A stretch of 64,000 bases of DNA from Shewanella holmiensis (GTDB lineage: Bacteria; Pseudomonadota; Gammaproteobacteria; Enterobacterales; Shewanellaceae), in contig NZ_JAMTCD010000012.1 of assembly GCF_025370255.1 (NCBI RefSeq), positions 1-64,000 on the forward strand, read 5' to 3'. Of the stretch, positions 23,012-31,421 are shown in pieces; positions within the stretch are counted from its first letter, which is position 1, and each line of letters starts with the position of its first letter. The position numbers and the translations under genes are program-made. The notes under the pieces are model-generated. The model was given only the letters and a program-made list of their open reading frames with translations. It did no database searches and had not been told where the DNA came from.

Positions 23012-25381
23012 TTATTCGACCAGTTTAAGAGGTGTTGACCCCATAAAAAGTTGTTTTAATTCGTTCTTAGAAATTCGCTCGCTATCTTCAAAATCATTTA
23101 AAGTCAAATCACCATCGATAAGCCGGTCGATTTTTTCCCAGCTTTTTAGCCTTGAGAGCATCAATTGAGTCATTTGGTTACCCACTACAAGTTGTTCAGC
23201 TTCGTTTAAATGCAAAAAATGGGGGATAATACCGTTCTTCACCAACATCTTATCAAGAGCTTGACTCCTTCTTGTCACAGCTTGTTCATCTGTGCAACTG
23301 TGGTAAAGCTCTGCGTTTTCACATACTTCAGATAGTTGTTGAAATCCACTAACTTCACTGATTTCAAAACTAACAGAAAAGTCTCTAGGTACAATGAGTT
23401 GTAGCTTTGTATCTTCAGATGATGAGTCTTTATTAATGATAGCTTGACAGCTTAGTAAGTGTTTATGAAGGGCGTTCATATCACTCATGTATAAATCCAT
23501 TTTTTTGGCTTTGACTTCAATTTCTGAGTTCAGTTTTCGTCGTTCAGATTGAAGTTTAAGCTTTTCACCTTCCAGCATAGACGTTTGAGTACTTTGTGCT
23601 TTCTGCTGATATATTTGATGTGAGAGTATTTCTATCTTAGTTACAGTATCGTCGAGCTCTTTCTCTAAATGGCTATAACGTTGAGATTGTGTATTAATCG
23701 CCAAACACAATTCGTTAAATATAGCAGCCAGTCCCATCATAAATGCAGGGCCAGTGACAAAAAACCTACACTGTATACAGTTTTGCTCCCCGAGATAGCC
23801 GGCAGTAACAGGATGATAAATATTGGCTTTCATCGCGACGGCAGCTCCCCCCTCGTTACAAAACCCCCCACCAACAGGACAAATGCCAAAGTCTCTGAAA
23901 AGATAACTCGATGCAGGTCTAGCATTATCGATGGTTGATAAAAACTCAGTATTGTTAGCGATGAGTTGGCTCTTACATTGTTCAATTCGTTGGGATTCAA
24001 TAAAACTTTTTAGTGTATCTGCTGCTTTATTTAATGCCTGCTTTTCTCCAAGAGTGATTTTCTCTCGAATATTTGCTCCTGTCTTATCGCTCTTCATGTA
24101 GTAAATAGACATGATGATTGAAGAATGACCGACCAGTTTCATTATGACTTCAATAGGCATGCCAAATTCATAAGCGTAGGCATTAATCAGGCTTACGCGC
24201 ATAGAGTGTGGTGTGTAGGCGGATTTAAATGGTGCAAGGGCAATTGATTGCTGTTGTTTTAGTTCAGACGCACACTCGTGAAAGTTTTGCCCTGCGTAGG
24301 AAGCAGAAACGAGCTGGTCGTCAGATGAAAAAAATATCGCTGCCGCAAGTCTAGAAGCCAATCTTCCACCAAATGTGCCTGGTTCATTTTCTTGAAAGTC
24401 ACGAAATAAGAAGCAGTTGTGCCCCTTTTGTTTCCTTTGGAATTCGTTCAAATTAGTTCTAGTGCATTCTAGCCACTCAGTCGGCTTCTCAATGGGGTTG
24501 TATTTCTCTTGCCATTTTCTTAATTTGATTAGCCAACACGCTAACTCAATGGGCATAAATGGAATGGCATAGCCTTTGCCGTCGAAACTTGTTTTGTTAG
24601 AGGTATAGTAAACACCGAAATCGCCATCTCGAGTTTTGTTTATCATGCCTTGTCTGTTGGTTAAACCTGCCAATTTGTTTCTATTTGGCGACCAGGTTAT
24701 TTTACCAATCTGAAAATCTGGCACTTCGGGGTCTGCTTCCCCAGAGTCGCAATAAACAATTTGCCTTCCTCTTGCAGGTAATTGCATTAATGCATAGGTA
24801 TAGGTCCAATAGATAGGGAGCCAAAGATACGTTTTCCCCCCTTCAACTTTGGTAACGCAGTCAGGATCTGATGGGTTAATTTCTAAGGAGTCATCAACTT
24901 GTACCCAATCGGCCGAAAATTTATGTAGATGATGAAGTTCTGAATAACCGATCTTTTCAAAATTTCCCTGGGGGAATATCCATTCTCGAGCGCTTTTTAC
25001 AAATTGATAAGGCAATGCCAATTTGTTGGTTTCATTAAGTGAAACTGGTATTTGTTCACCATCAAAATTGATGTGAGAAAATGGGTTTTTTGCTCCCTTT
25101 ATACGAGATACTTCACCAGTATCTTCATCTTCGATGGTCAAGAATTTTACGATGAGCCAATCTAAAAATTCATTGATGGAAAACAGCCATTTTTTCTTTC
25201 GAGTAATAGGTACTAATTCAAATAGCTCGAGCATGGGTTGAATATTTGTTTTGCCGCGAGTGAGGTAATCAAGTGGAGATATTTCGAAATTGTTGGGTTC
25301 AATGTATTCTCGTACAAATTCACACAGATCTTTGACTTTTGTATCTCCACCTTTTGCTGTTTTCAAAAACTCGGTTATCAA
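23012..25381 (-). CDS. gmtZ: GmtZ-like (VPA1269-type) tyrosine recombinase
   Basis: A 789-residue protein. Residues ~395-435 hold the tyrosine-recombinase catalytic box: TPHSMRVSLINAYA (His-x-x-Arg), then KLVGHSS (Gly-His) and the likely nucleophile in SIYYMKSD. After this come a Cys-rich segment (ICPVGGGFCNEGG, then QNCIQCRFF, about 500-550) that could bind metal, a coiled coil (~570-650) and a helical tail. The layout matches the large GMT integrase. The only nearby start is TTG at 25,381. In frame upstream the sequence stays open to a stop at 25,481-25,483 and reads CYQVRYFEPKWKPWGD, which looks like continued coding, but no ATG or GTG is present. The protein is therefore probably N-terminally truncated or uses TTG. 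Its partner gmtY should precede it and is missing. GmtY itself is the alternative identity, but the length favours GmtZ. Confidence 0.65.
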   Translation of the reverse strand: MITEFLKTAKGGDTKVKDLCEFVREYIEPNNFEISPLDYLTRGKTNIQPMLELFELVPITRKKKWLFSINEFLDWLIVKFLTIEDEDTGEVSRIKGAKNPFSHINFDGEQIPVSLNETNKLALPYQFVKSAREWIFPQGNFEKIGYSELHHLHKFSADWVQVDDSLEINPSDPDCVTKVEGGKTYLWLPIYWTYTYALMQLPARGRQIVYCDSGEADPEVPDFQIGKITWSPNRNKLAGLTNRQGMINKTRDGDFGVYYTSNKTSFDGKGYAIPFMPIELACWLIKLRKWQEKYNPIEKPTEWLECTRTNLNEFQRKQKGHNCFLFRDFQENEPGTFGGRLASRLAAAIFFSSDDQLVSASYAGQNFHECASELKQQQSIALAPFKSAYTPHSMRVSLINAYAYEFGMPIEVIMKLVGHSSIIMSIYYMKSDKTGANIREKITLGEKQALNKAADTLKSFIESQRIEQCKSQLIANNTEFLSTIDNARPASSYLFRDFGICPVGGGFCNEGGAAVAMKANIYHPVTAGYLGEQNCIQCRFFVTGPAFMMGLAAIFNELCLAINTQSQRYSHLEKELDDTVTKIEILSHQIYQQKAQSTQTSMLEGEKLKLQSERRKLNSEIEVKAKKMDLYMSDMNALHKHLLSCQAIINKDSSSEDTKLQLIVPRDFSVSFEISEVSGFQQLSEVCENAELYHSCTDEQAVTRRSQALDKMLVKNGIIPHFLHLNEAEQLVVGNQMTQLMLSRLKSWEKIDRLIDGDLTLNDFEDSERISKNELKQLFMGSTPLKLVE

Positions 25382-25383
25382 AT

Positions 25384-25920
25384 CACCCCATGGTTTCCAT
25401 TTAGGCTCAAAATATCGGACTTGATAGCATCTTTTACCGCTTGATGGATTACATGTTTTTTTGTGGTAAGAACAAGGCCGTCAATCTTTTCTGCTCATTA
25501 TAGAGATAGACTAAATAGTGATTTCACGATTGACAGAAAATAGCGGATTCATCGTTCATAAAACCTTGTGCAGAAATCTCACTCGCCAAAAGACATGTAA
25601 AAAAATCCGAAGGGTAGCCATCCAACTTCATCCTAAATTAAATGAGTAGCCAAGGAGGCGAAAACGCCCTTAATCGATATGATTAATTGGAAGTAAACTG
25701 TCTCAAACCGCTTGTAACAATAAACGATTGGAGCCCTATTTCCATAGATGTCTCCATAACCACTTTTATGGTTATGGAGCTGAAAACTATTCTTAGTTCT
25801 GTGATGGTTTTAAGAGCTGAACGTGAAAATAGTACATTTATAAAAGTATATGCACTATTTTTTTACTCAATAAATTCAAATAGTAAATGATATTAGTACG
25901 ATTCGAGAGGTACTTAGTTT
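25384..25920. other. Non-coding island end with a perfect hairpin
   Basis: About 500 AT-rich bases lie between gmtZ and the greB junction. Only short open frames are present, and none is recognisable. A perfect 11-bp inverted repeat (25,752-25,762 and 25,769-25,779, arm CTCCATAACCA, 6-nt loop) is not followed by a T-run, so it is more like a recombination or protein-binding site than a terminator. A TATAAT box on the minus strand at about 25,495-25,500 could serve the gmt genes. A smaller GGCG-AAAA-CGCC hairpin lies near 25,650. No remnant of gmtY or of the first half of greB was found here. Confidence 0.45.
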
Positions 25921-26261
25921 TATACAACAAAAAGCGTCTTCGTGAAATTGACCGCAGAGTCAGATACTTACGTAAGTCTATCGAGAACTTAAAAATAGTT
26001 GATTATGCCCCAGAGCAAGAGGGTAAGGTCTTCTTTGGTGCTTGGGTTGAAGTTGAAAATGATGACGGTCAACAACTTACCTTTCGCATTGTGGGTTACG
26101 ATGAAATTTTTGGCCGCAAAGGTTACATCTCAATTGATTCTCCGATGGCGCGCGCACTGTTGAAAAAACAAGTTGATGATGAGGCTGTGGTCAGCACGCC
26201 TGAGGGTGAAAAGTGCTGGTACATTAACAAGATATTCTACCATTTGCCTGAGCAAACCTAA
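25921..26261 (+). pseudogene. greB: Native greB, 5'-truncated by the island
   Basis: The frame matches GreB from YNKKRLREIDRRVRYLRK to the C-terminus (GKVFFGAWVEVENDDG, GRKGYISIDSPMARALLKK, ending HLPEQT). In E. coli GreB this match begins at about residue 50, so the whole N-terminal coiled-coil arm and the acidic tip needed for cleavage are gone. Upstream codons 25,887-25,920 are unrelated to GreB. The sequence is closer to E. coli GreB than the island copy is, and the downstream order tex-bioH-comF-nfuA agrees with the E. coli greB neighbourhood, which marks this as the original chromosomal gene. The open frame could still yield an FKBP-like fragment starting near 25,887, but not an active factor. 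Confidence 0.85.
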
Positions 26262-26434
26262 CTTAAGCAGAGTTAAGTTTACTAAGCGTATTGCTCAATA
26301 AAAATTAAGTTTAAATATAGTCAATTTTCAGCCTAGAACAGTATAAGTTGACCGGCTTTATCACATATGGCCTATAGGCTATGCGTCAGTGTGCTGTTGT
26401 TCAAAGCAAGCTCCCTATCAAATCATAGCCTTAG

Positions 26435-26455
26435 ACTGCGACACCTTGTCGCAGT
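26435..26455 (+). terminator. Hairpin after truncated greB
   Basis: An 8-bp perfect stem (ACTGCGAC / GTCGCAGT, loop ACCTT) is followed by a pyrimidine-rich stretch (TTTCCACTTT). It lies between greB' and the TonB receptor and probably is the old greB terminator. Confidence 0.45.
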
Positions 26456-26531
26456 TTCCACTTTAGCTTTTGTTATTTATGAGTAATTGCAGGCACAATT
26501 GCGTCACAATTTACCCATTAAAAATAACAAC

Positions 26532-28580
26532 ATGATCGTAAAGTGTTCCATCCTAACCCTCGTCGTAGCTGCAATTCTTGCTGGTAACCATGCTTTTGCA
26601 AATGAAATGGAAATTATCACTATTCATCATAGTGATAATCACTCAGTTGTCTCTGCCACGGATAAAGCATTGCCTGCCAAAATTGATGTGGGTGATTTAT
26701 TCGAGGTGCTGCCAGGGGCATCAATCAATGGCAATGGACCATTAACTGGTATTGTGCAATATCGCGGATTATCAGGCGATAGAGTGAATACCCAAATTAA
26801 CGGTGTCAAATTAGCTGGCGCAGGCCCTAATGCAATGGATACTCCGTTAAGTTATGCCAGCCTGATCATGACTGAACGCGTTGATTTATCGCGTGGTATT
26901 GCTCCAGTATCATCGGGCATAGATACTTTGGGTGGCAGTGTAAACGTGGTTGAGTCGAGCGCGGAATTTGATGTTGTTGATGGCAAAGTGGCGGCTCAAT
27001 ATCAAGATAACGGCCAGCGTGGCAGCTTTGGTGCGAAAGCCAATCTTGCTAATAAAGACCATGCCTTGCTGGTATATACCGATATCTTAAAAGGCAATGA
27101 AGATGTCATAACTGGTAATGGCAAACACATTATGCCGACGGACTATCAAAAGCAGATGTTTGGAGGCCAATATAAATTCAATTTAACTGATTCGCTTAGC
27201 CAAGAGGAATTTATCGGGATAGGTTATCAATATTTAGAAACTACAGATGCAGGCACACCAGCATTGCCAATGGATATCAATTTCATTCGTACCGATCACA
27301 TCAATAGTCAGGGGGTGCACCTGTTTGCTGAGTGGCAACTTGACTGGCATTTAGCCTATTCAGATGCTCGTCATGGAATGGATAATTTTAGCAAGCGCAT
27401 GCTTATGCCTTCAATGTCAGCACGCTACAACAATGCCGATTCTACCAGTTGGGATGGCGCGTTAGCCTTCACCAAAGATGACTGGCAAGTCGGCCTAGAT
27501 ATGCAAATGGCCAAGCATGATTCGGTCATAACCACCCCTGAACAGTCCATGTTTAGCATTGGAAACTTCAATGGTGTTCGCGACGACCGTTATAGCGTCT
27601 ATGCACAATGGGACAAGCACATTAATCAATGGCAGCTCAATGTAGGTGCTCGGCTTAAGCAATATCAAACCGATGCTGAAAATGTACACCATTCTATGGC
27701 GGCCAATAAACCAGCGATTAACCTATTGATGACACGCTTTAATGAAGCGGATAAAAGCCAGTCACAAACCGGAGTCGACTTTGTATTTGATGCACGCTAT
27801 CAAGTGAATGATGAGCTGACTTGGATTGTCGGATTAGCACGAAAACAAGCAAGTGCGTCTTATCAGCAGCGTTATCTTTGGTTGCCTATGCAGTCGACAG
27901 GTGGCTTAGCTGATGGCAAAACCTATGTGGGTCAGATGGATTTAGATCTTGAAACCGCATATCAAATTGAGCTAGGAAATGCCTACCATAGTGGTAATTT
28001 TTCTATAAACCCAAGGATTTTTTACCATCGAATTGATGATTATATTCAAGGTATTGAAGCAACAGATCCGGTTGTATTAGCGGTAACTGCAATGATGGGT
28101 GATGCAAATCCAATGCAGTTTGCCAATGTTGATGCTGATTTGATGGGCATGGATATTAACGCAACATATGCATTTAGTACGCAAGTCTCAATCGATATGG
28201 TTGCTAGCTATGTGTCAGGCGAGCGCCGTGATATCGACGATAATTTATATCGTATTGCGCCGGCTAATATCAATGTTGGCTTAAATTATGAGTCAAATTC
28301 TTGGTTTGCGCGTTTAGAAACCTTAGCAATGGCCGCACAAGATAAAGTCTCGGTTAGCCAGCTTGAACAACGCACATCGGGTTATGCTGTTGTGAATATG
28401 TTGGTGGGATATGAAGCAAAGTCTTGGCGCGTGAAAGCCGGGGTTAACAATGTGTTTGATACCGAGTATCAAGATCATTTAGCGGGATATAACCGGGTGA
28501 TGGGCAGTGAAATTCTTCCTGGAGAGCGCATGTTTGGACTGGGAATGCAGGCTTGGCTCTCTGGGGAGTACCACTTTTAG
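26532..28580 (+). CDS. TonB-dependent outer-membrane receptor
   Basis: From the ATG at 26,532 the protein has a signal peptide (MIVKCSILTLVVAAILAG then NHAFA), a plug domain (DVGDLFEVLPG, GIVQYRGLSGDRVNTQINGV, LSRGIAPVSSGIDTLGGSV, about residues 40-150) and a beta-barrel ending in VNNVFDTEY and a terminal Phe (GEYHF), as expected for outer-membrane insertion. A longer form from TTG at 26,487 is possible but would add residues before the signal peptide. The family imports metal chelates or other scarce solutes using TonB energy. The substrate is not determinable; several Met-rich barrel stretches (MLMPSMSAR, AMMGDANPMQF) would fit a metal such as copper, but this is weak. It is a monocistronic unit with its own terminator. 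Confidence 0.85.
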   Translation: MIVKCSILTLVVAAILAGNHAFANEMEIITIHHSDNHSVVSATDKALPAKIDVGDLFEVLPGASINGNGPLTGIVQYRGLSGDRVNTQINGVKLAGAGPNAMDTPLSYASLIMTERVDLSRGIAPVSSGIDTLGGSVNVVESSAEFDVVDGKVAAQYQDNGQRGSFGAKANLANKDHALLVYTDILKGNEDVITGNGKHIMPTDYQKQMFGGQYKFNLTDSLSQEEFIGIGYQYLETTDAGTPALPMDINFIRTDHINSQGVHLFAEWQLDWHLAYSDARHGMDNFSKRMLMPSMSARYNNADSTSWDGALAFTKDDWQVGLDMQMAKHDSVITTPEQSMFSIGNFNGVRDDRYSVYAQWDKHINQWQLNVGARLKQYQTDAENVHHSMAANKPAINLLMTRFNEADKSQSQTGVDFVFDARYQVNDELTWIVGLARKQASASYQQRYLWLPMQSTGGLADGKTYVGQMDLDLETAYQIELGNAYHSGNFSINPRIFYHRIDDYIQGIEATDPVVLAVTAMMGDANPMQFANVDADLMGMDINATYAFSTQVSIDMVASYVSGERRDIDDNLYRIAPANINVGLNYESNSWFARLETLAMAAQDKVSVSQLEQRTSGYAVVNMLVGYEAKSWRVKAGVNNVFDTEYQDHLAGYNRVMGSEILPGERMFGLGMQAWLSGEYHF

Positions 28581-28611
28581 TGTAAGTCGTACCACCCTTC
28601 GTCGATGACGT

Positions 28612-28654
28612 CCCACTTTCACATCTCTGCTAAAAGTGAAAGTGGGCTTTTTTA
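28612..28654 (+). terminator. Intrinsic terminator of the TonB receptor gene
   Basis: A perfect 11-bp stem (CCCACTTTCAC at 28,612-28,622, GTGAAAGTGGG at 28,636-28,646) is followed by C and a run of T. Confidence 0.8.
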
Positions 28655-28775
28655 TCTCATCACTGACATTTATTGATTTTTGCTGATGTGTTTAGTGATA
28701 TCTGGTCATCTTCAAATAGGCATAACTTGATATAGTCGGCGATATTGATGTTGACGTTATAGATCATATTTTCTT

Positions 28776-29315
28776 CTAAGAACACTTTAGTGATGTCGGT
28801 TTTTTTAATAGCTTGCGCTGTAAAGTACGTCGATGCATGCCCAATTGCCTTGCTGTTTCCGACACATTGCCATTATTGGCTTGTAACACTTGTTGCAAAT
28901 GTTCCCACTCTAAGCGTTGGGGGGTAATGGGGGGCTCTGCTATCACTTCATCTGCAATATCAAGGTGCTTTTTGTCGAGCGCTTTGAGCAATGTTTGAGT
29001 ATCAACGGGTTTTGATAAGTAGTTATCGGCTCCTAGGCGAATAGCCTCAACGGCAGTGGCAATGCTGGCATAACCGGTAAGAAAAACCAGCGTGGCTTTA
29101 GGTAGCAATTGCCGTAATGGTTTAACTAAGTTGAGACTGTTACTGTGCTCAAGTTTCATATCCAGCAGAATGTGGCTGGGTAAATGCTGCCTTGCTAATA
29201 ATAATCCCTGAGTTGCATCATGGGCGACATGGCATTCAAAACCATGTTGACTCATGCGCCGATTAAGAATGTTGGCGAGTGTGGTGTCGTCTTCAATGAT
29301 CAGTAATTTATCCAT
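28776..29315 (-). CDS. regA: RegA/PrrA-like response regulator
   Basis: The 179-residue protein has a receiver domain (acidic pocket IIEDD at 6-10, phosphoacceptor Asp52 in ILLDMKL, Thr80 in FLTGY, Lys102 in LSKPV) and a short C-terminal Fis-type helix-turn-helix (NVSETARQLGMHRRTLQRKL). Single receiver plus a Fis-like HTH with HRRTLQRKL is the hallmark of RegA/PrrA/ActR regulators, which control redox-responsive genes for respiration and electron transport. Its start overlaps the sensor kinase stop by 8 bases, so the two are translationally coupled and almost surely partners. Confidence 0.85.
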   Translation of the reverse strand: MDKLLIIEDDTTLANILNRRMSQHGFECHVAHDATQGLLLARQHLPSHILLDMKLEHSNSLNLVKPLRQLLPKATLVFLTGYASIATAVEAIRLGADNYLSKPVDTQTLLKALDKKHLDIADEVIAEPPITPQRLEWEHLQQVLQANNGNVSETARQLGMHRRTLQRKLLKKPTSLKCS

Positions 29316-30591
29316 GGCTATTTTTTGTCGATACAGTTGAAGAAAATGTTGTTGGTGCTTGTTTTAACGGTAATAGCACTTTCGCTACAGTGCCGCCATC
29401 AGAATGCTGATGCAGGATCAAACTTCCCCCCAACCTTTCTAAACTGGCATGGCTCAATAATAACGACACTCCCATGCCTTTTGCATCGTGAATAATATTT
29501 TCACCAATCTGGGCAATTAAATCTGCTGAGATCCCGTTACCAAAATCACGAATACTAAGACAACAGTATTGATTATCAATAGTGGCGGATAACTCAACCT
29601 GATAATCAGCATTGTTTTCGTGACTTGCCCTTGCAGCATTTTCAATTAACGACATCAATGCCGGCAGTAAGTTAGTATCCATATTTAGAGACATTGTATT
29701 ATCGTTAATATCTATTTGAGTGGTTAACGATACTTCAGGCATTAATAGCAATATCTGCTGAGTTAATGTGTCGACTAAGTTGGGAATTATTATGTTTGTT
29801 TGCTGGTTTTCACGTATTGACTGAGTTGCAGTGCGAAGGTCTGTTAGGGTTTGCTCGCAGCGGCACAACGCCTGTTCTACATCAGGCAATACTCCATCGA
29901 CAGGTTGATTTTCGTGTAACTCATCAACTAATAAACGCAAGCTTGCCAGTGGTGTGGCAAGCTGGTGTGCCATTTGTGCCGAAGCAGTCCCCAGTGCGAG
30001 TAGTTTTTCTTGGCGCAATTGGGCTTCTCGTAAAATATTGAGTTCAGCTTCTTTTTGGCGAACTTTTCGGGCGATGAAGGCAATGCTGGTGGTAACGATT
30101 AATGCTGATATTAAAAAGTTAAACCACATGCCAAGAAAGTGTGAGCGCATATCCATGGTGTGATCGCCCATATTGTGTTCTGGCATAACAAATATCATCA
30201 GGCTGTAGCTGGCAGTAGAAATCAGCGTTAATCCCCAAGGTGCCCATTGAGGTAATGCCACAGCAGCAACGGCGATAGGCAATAATAATAATGAAATAAA
30301 TGCATTTGTCGCCCCACCGGTTAGGTACAGCCAGGCGGCCAATAGCAAGGAATCGATCACCAATGACATAAACAGTAAAGGTGCATTGTGCTGATAACGA
30401 TTTTTAAAACAAGAGCTTAATCCAACATAAACCGCTTCAAAAAAAAAGAGTACATAAATCAAGGCGGGTGGCGCGCTTAGGCCAAACAGGTCTGCCGCAA
30501 TAAAAGTCAGCCCAAGCTTAAGCAGTAGGTATATTAATCTAAGGTGGGTGTGATGATGATTAATCAGCCCAATAGGTTTGCTGATAGGCAA
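29308..30591 (-). CDS. regB: RegB/PrrB-like redox sensor histidine kinase
   Basis: This 427-residue membrane kinase has about six hydrophobic segments in residues 18-175, then a HisKA region with His209 in QMAHQLATPLASL and a HATPase domain (N box IENAARAS, then DFGNGI and GMGVSLLLSH). Between two membrane segments is GGATNAF (residues 92-98), close to the GGxxNPF quinone-binding heptad of RegB with the Pro replaced by Ala. Two Cys near residues 242 and 244 (ALCRCEQTL) sit where RegB carries its redox-active Cys. The predicted role is to sense the oxidation state of the quinone pool and phosphorylate the adjacent RegA-like protein. The start is TTG at 30,591, with AAGGA upstream. Confidence 0.85.
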   Translation of the reverse strand: MPISKPIGLINHHHTHLRLIYLLLKLGLTFIAADLFGLSAPPALIYVLFFFEAVYVGLSSCFKNRYQHNAPLLFMSLVIDSLLLAAWLYLTGGATNAFISLLLLPIAVAAVALPQWAPWGLTLISTASYSLMIFVMPEHNMGDHTMDMRSHFLGMWFNFLISALIVTTSIAFIARKVRQKEAELNILREAQLRQEKLLALGTASAQMAHQLATPLASLRLLVDELHENQPVDGVLPDVEQALCRCEQTLTDLRTATQSIRENQQTNIIIPNLVDTLTQQILLLMPEVSLTTQIDINDNTMSLNMDTNLLPALMSLIENAARASHENNADYQVELSATIDNQYCCLSIRDFGNGISADLIAQIGENIIHDAKGMGVSLLLSHASLERLGGSLILHQHSDGGTVAKVLLPLKQAPTTFSSTVSTKNSHG

Positions 30592-30835
30592 AAAAGTATC
30601 CTTGTTAATGTGTTGTAAATTAAGACAAGTTTGTAGCTGATTTTTTAATATTATGCTGTCTATGCTCGTCGTTATGCTATGTATATCTCACATCATAATG
30701 CTATTTTACGGTTTAATGAATTGATATCCATGTCATAAGCGTTACTTAAGTTTCAGTCAGCACACTATTTAAAAAATATCGCTAATTGATATCAAATTAT
30801 GCGTTAAACATACTTACATCACATCGAGGTTGATT

Positions 30836-31405
30836 ATGAAAACATCACAAGAGTTCCCCTTGGTTCATCGAATCATTCACTGGGGCTTAGCCTTTGCAAT
30901 GTTGGTGATGTTGCTGACAATATTTTTGCGTTTGGGCTGGATGGAGAAAAACCATATGGCGGCAATTATTCAGCAAGGCTTAACCAACATTTCAGTCACT
31001 ATTGATAATAAACAAGCAATCAGTATTGCCAAAATGATCCGTGGTGAGATGTTTCAGTGGCACATTTATTTTGGCTATGCTGTTGGCGTATTTTTGTCGG
31101 CGCGGTTTATCTACATGGCTAAATGTGGTTTACATTATTTATCGCCATTTAATCCGCAGGCAAACTTACAGCAAAAAATGCAAGCAGGGGTATACTGGTT
31201 GTTTTATGCTGGTGTGACTTTTTCTATGATAACTGGGCTATTGCTTAAGTTTGGCCCCGAATCTGTCGAAGAGCTGGCTGAAACGATACATAAGTTAGCC
31301 TTGTGGTATTTCATTCCGTTTATTGTGCTGCATTTAGCCGGAATTGTACTGGCTGAAGCGGGGCACGATAAAGGGCTAGTATCGAAAATGATTGGTGGCG
31401 AGTAG
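30836..31405 (+). CDS. Cytochrome b561-type membrane heme protein
   Basis: About 189 residues with four predicted membrane helices and His residues in positions usual for the di-heme cytochrome b561 / hydrogenase cytochrome b family (HRIIHWG in helix 1, QWHIYFG in helix 2, ETIHKLALW and VLHLAG in the last helices). Such proteins pass electrons between the quinone pool and a periplasmic or membrane partner. No catalytic partner is encoded next to it. ATG 30,836 with GAGG six bases upstream is preferred to the TTG two codons earlier. It is divergent from the RegB-like gene and may be one of its targets; that link is inference from position. Confidence 0.8.
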   Translation: MKTSQEFPLVHRIIHWGLAFAMLVMLLTIFLRLGWMEKNHMAAIIQQGLTNISVTIDNKQAISIAKMIRGEMFQWHIYFGYAVGVFLSARFIYMAKCGLHYLSPFNPQANLQQKMQAGVYWLFYAGVTFSMITGLLLKFGPESVEELAETIHKLALWYFIPFIVLHLAGIVLAEAGHDKGLVSKMIGGE

Positions 31406-31421
31406 CGATTATTTAACCATG

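Larger units (their letters stand above)
20915..25920. mobile_element. Remnant genomic island, gamma-mobile-trio type, right part
   Basis: The segment contains defence-gene and transposon fragments (helicase, SIR2-like, TnsA), then a minus-strand gmtZ-gmtX-greB set, and ends abruptly inside a plus-strand greB whose first ~50 codons are missing (junction near 25,920). Gamma-mobile-trio (GMT) islands are described in gamma-proteobacteria as carriers of defence and offence cargo, marked by GmtY, GmtZ and GmtX. Here GmtY is absent. The left boundary is not identified: the missing 5' part of native greB is not in the window, so the island either extends left past the GC-rich adhesin or has suffered deletion. 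The listed start only marks the first recognised fragment. Confidence 0.55.

Noticed and set aside
23669..23938. Plus-strand frame of 89 codons inside gmtZ
   Set aside because: Antisense shadow of the recombinase; no ribosome site or motif.
25687..25890. 67-codon frame before truncated greB
   Set aside because: No family resemblance, weak start, lies in AT-rich island-end DNA and contains the hairpin.
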